A DNA stretch of 6,878 nucleotides from an uncultured Ignavibacteria bacterium (lineage in GTDB: Bacteria > Bacteroidota > Ignavibacteria > SZUA-365). The DNA lies in contig CAJXSA010000213.1 in the NCBI GenBank assembly GCA_913060595.1, positions 1-6,878 of the forward strand, given 5' to 3'. Both the position numbers and the translations under genes were made by a program. The number at the start of each line of letters is the position of its first letter. The first letter of the stretch is position 1. Under the pieces are notes generated by a model. That model did not search any database, was not told where the DNA came from, and worked only from the letters and a program-made list of their open reading frames with translations. Below are positions 6,793-6,878 of the stretch, piece by piece.

Positions 6793-6878
6793 GTGAAATC
6801 CGCCGCCTGCGTCATATTCGTCGCGATTGTTTTTCTGCCCGGACTCCTGGCGGCGCAGGCTGTCGTGGACAGCAGCGG
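6793..6878 (+). CDS. Exported protein, N-terminal 28 residues only (3' truncated)
   Basis: From GTG at 6793 the frame reads M-K-S-A-A-C, then a hydrophobic core (VIFVAIVFLPGLL), then AAQAVVDSSG, and leaves the window. This is a standard Sec signal peptide with likely cleavage after LAAQA or just before it. Nothing can be said of the mature protein. The frame is open upstream to ATG codons at 6691 and 6700, but starting there would put about 31 extra polar residues before the signal peptide and place the TAnnTTTG promoter inside the gene, so GTG is preferred. A 6-codon reading frame from ATG 6776 ends in a TGA that overlaps the GTG. The gene is divergent from dgt. Confidence 0.6.
   Translation, partial: MKSAACVIFVAIVFLPGLLAAQAVVDSS

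Overview
The window (about 58-60% GC by eye) looks like the chromosome of a high-GC member of the Bacteroidota/Chlorobiota (FCB) group. Three things support this. The gene entering from the left ends in a type IX secretion (T9SS) sorting domain. A TAnnTTTG promoter element lies at the right end. The cysteine peptidase closely resembles the exported aminopeptidase C-like enzymes I recall from Bacteroidota. No RNA gene, CRISPR array, insertion sequence or phage gene was seen.

Layout. Positions 1-1362 (+) hold the 3' part of a large secreted beta-propeller (BNR/Vps10-type) protein. It converges, across a 9-bp gap, on four genes of the minus strand. In transcription order (right to left) these are dgt (5126-6532, dNTP triphosphohydrolase of the HD superfamily), an exported papain-fold peptidase (3900-5063), an AlgI-type MBOAT O-acyltransferase (2403-3839) and an SGNH-like membrane-anchored partner (1372-2388). 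Gaps are 62, 60 and 14 bp. A plausible promoter with its own ribosome binding site precedes the peptidase, so dgt may be a separate unit. The MBOAT and SGNH genes form a tight pair. At the far right a divergent plus-strand gene for an exported protein begins (GTG at 6793) and runs out of the window.

How the genes work together. The MBOAT/SGNH pair matches the known two-step scheme for O-acylating an exported polymer: the MBOAT protein moves acyl groups across the inner membrane and the SGNH protein transfers them outside. No polymer synthesis gene is visible, so the acceptor is unknown. The propeller protein, the peptidase and the right-hand gene product are also exported, so most of the window serves the cell envelope. 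dgt is the cytoplasmic nucleotide-pool exception.

The 260-bp divergent region 6533-6792 is the most structured non-coding stretch. It holds a cluster of five AATGCA/TGCATT words (one overlapping the dgt start codon), a 12-bp perfect palindrome, a 16-bp word that recurs with a 3-bp insertion upstream of the MBOAT gene, and the TAnnTTTG element. I found no convincing evidence of a new biological system; the regulatory observations are modest and testable.
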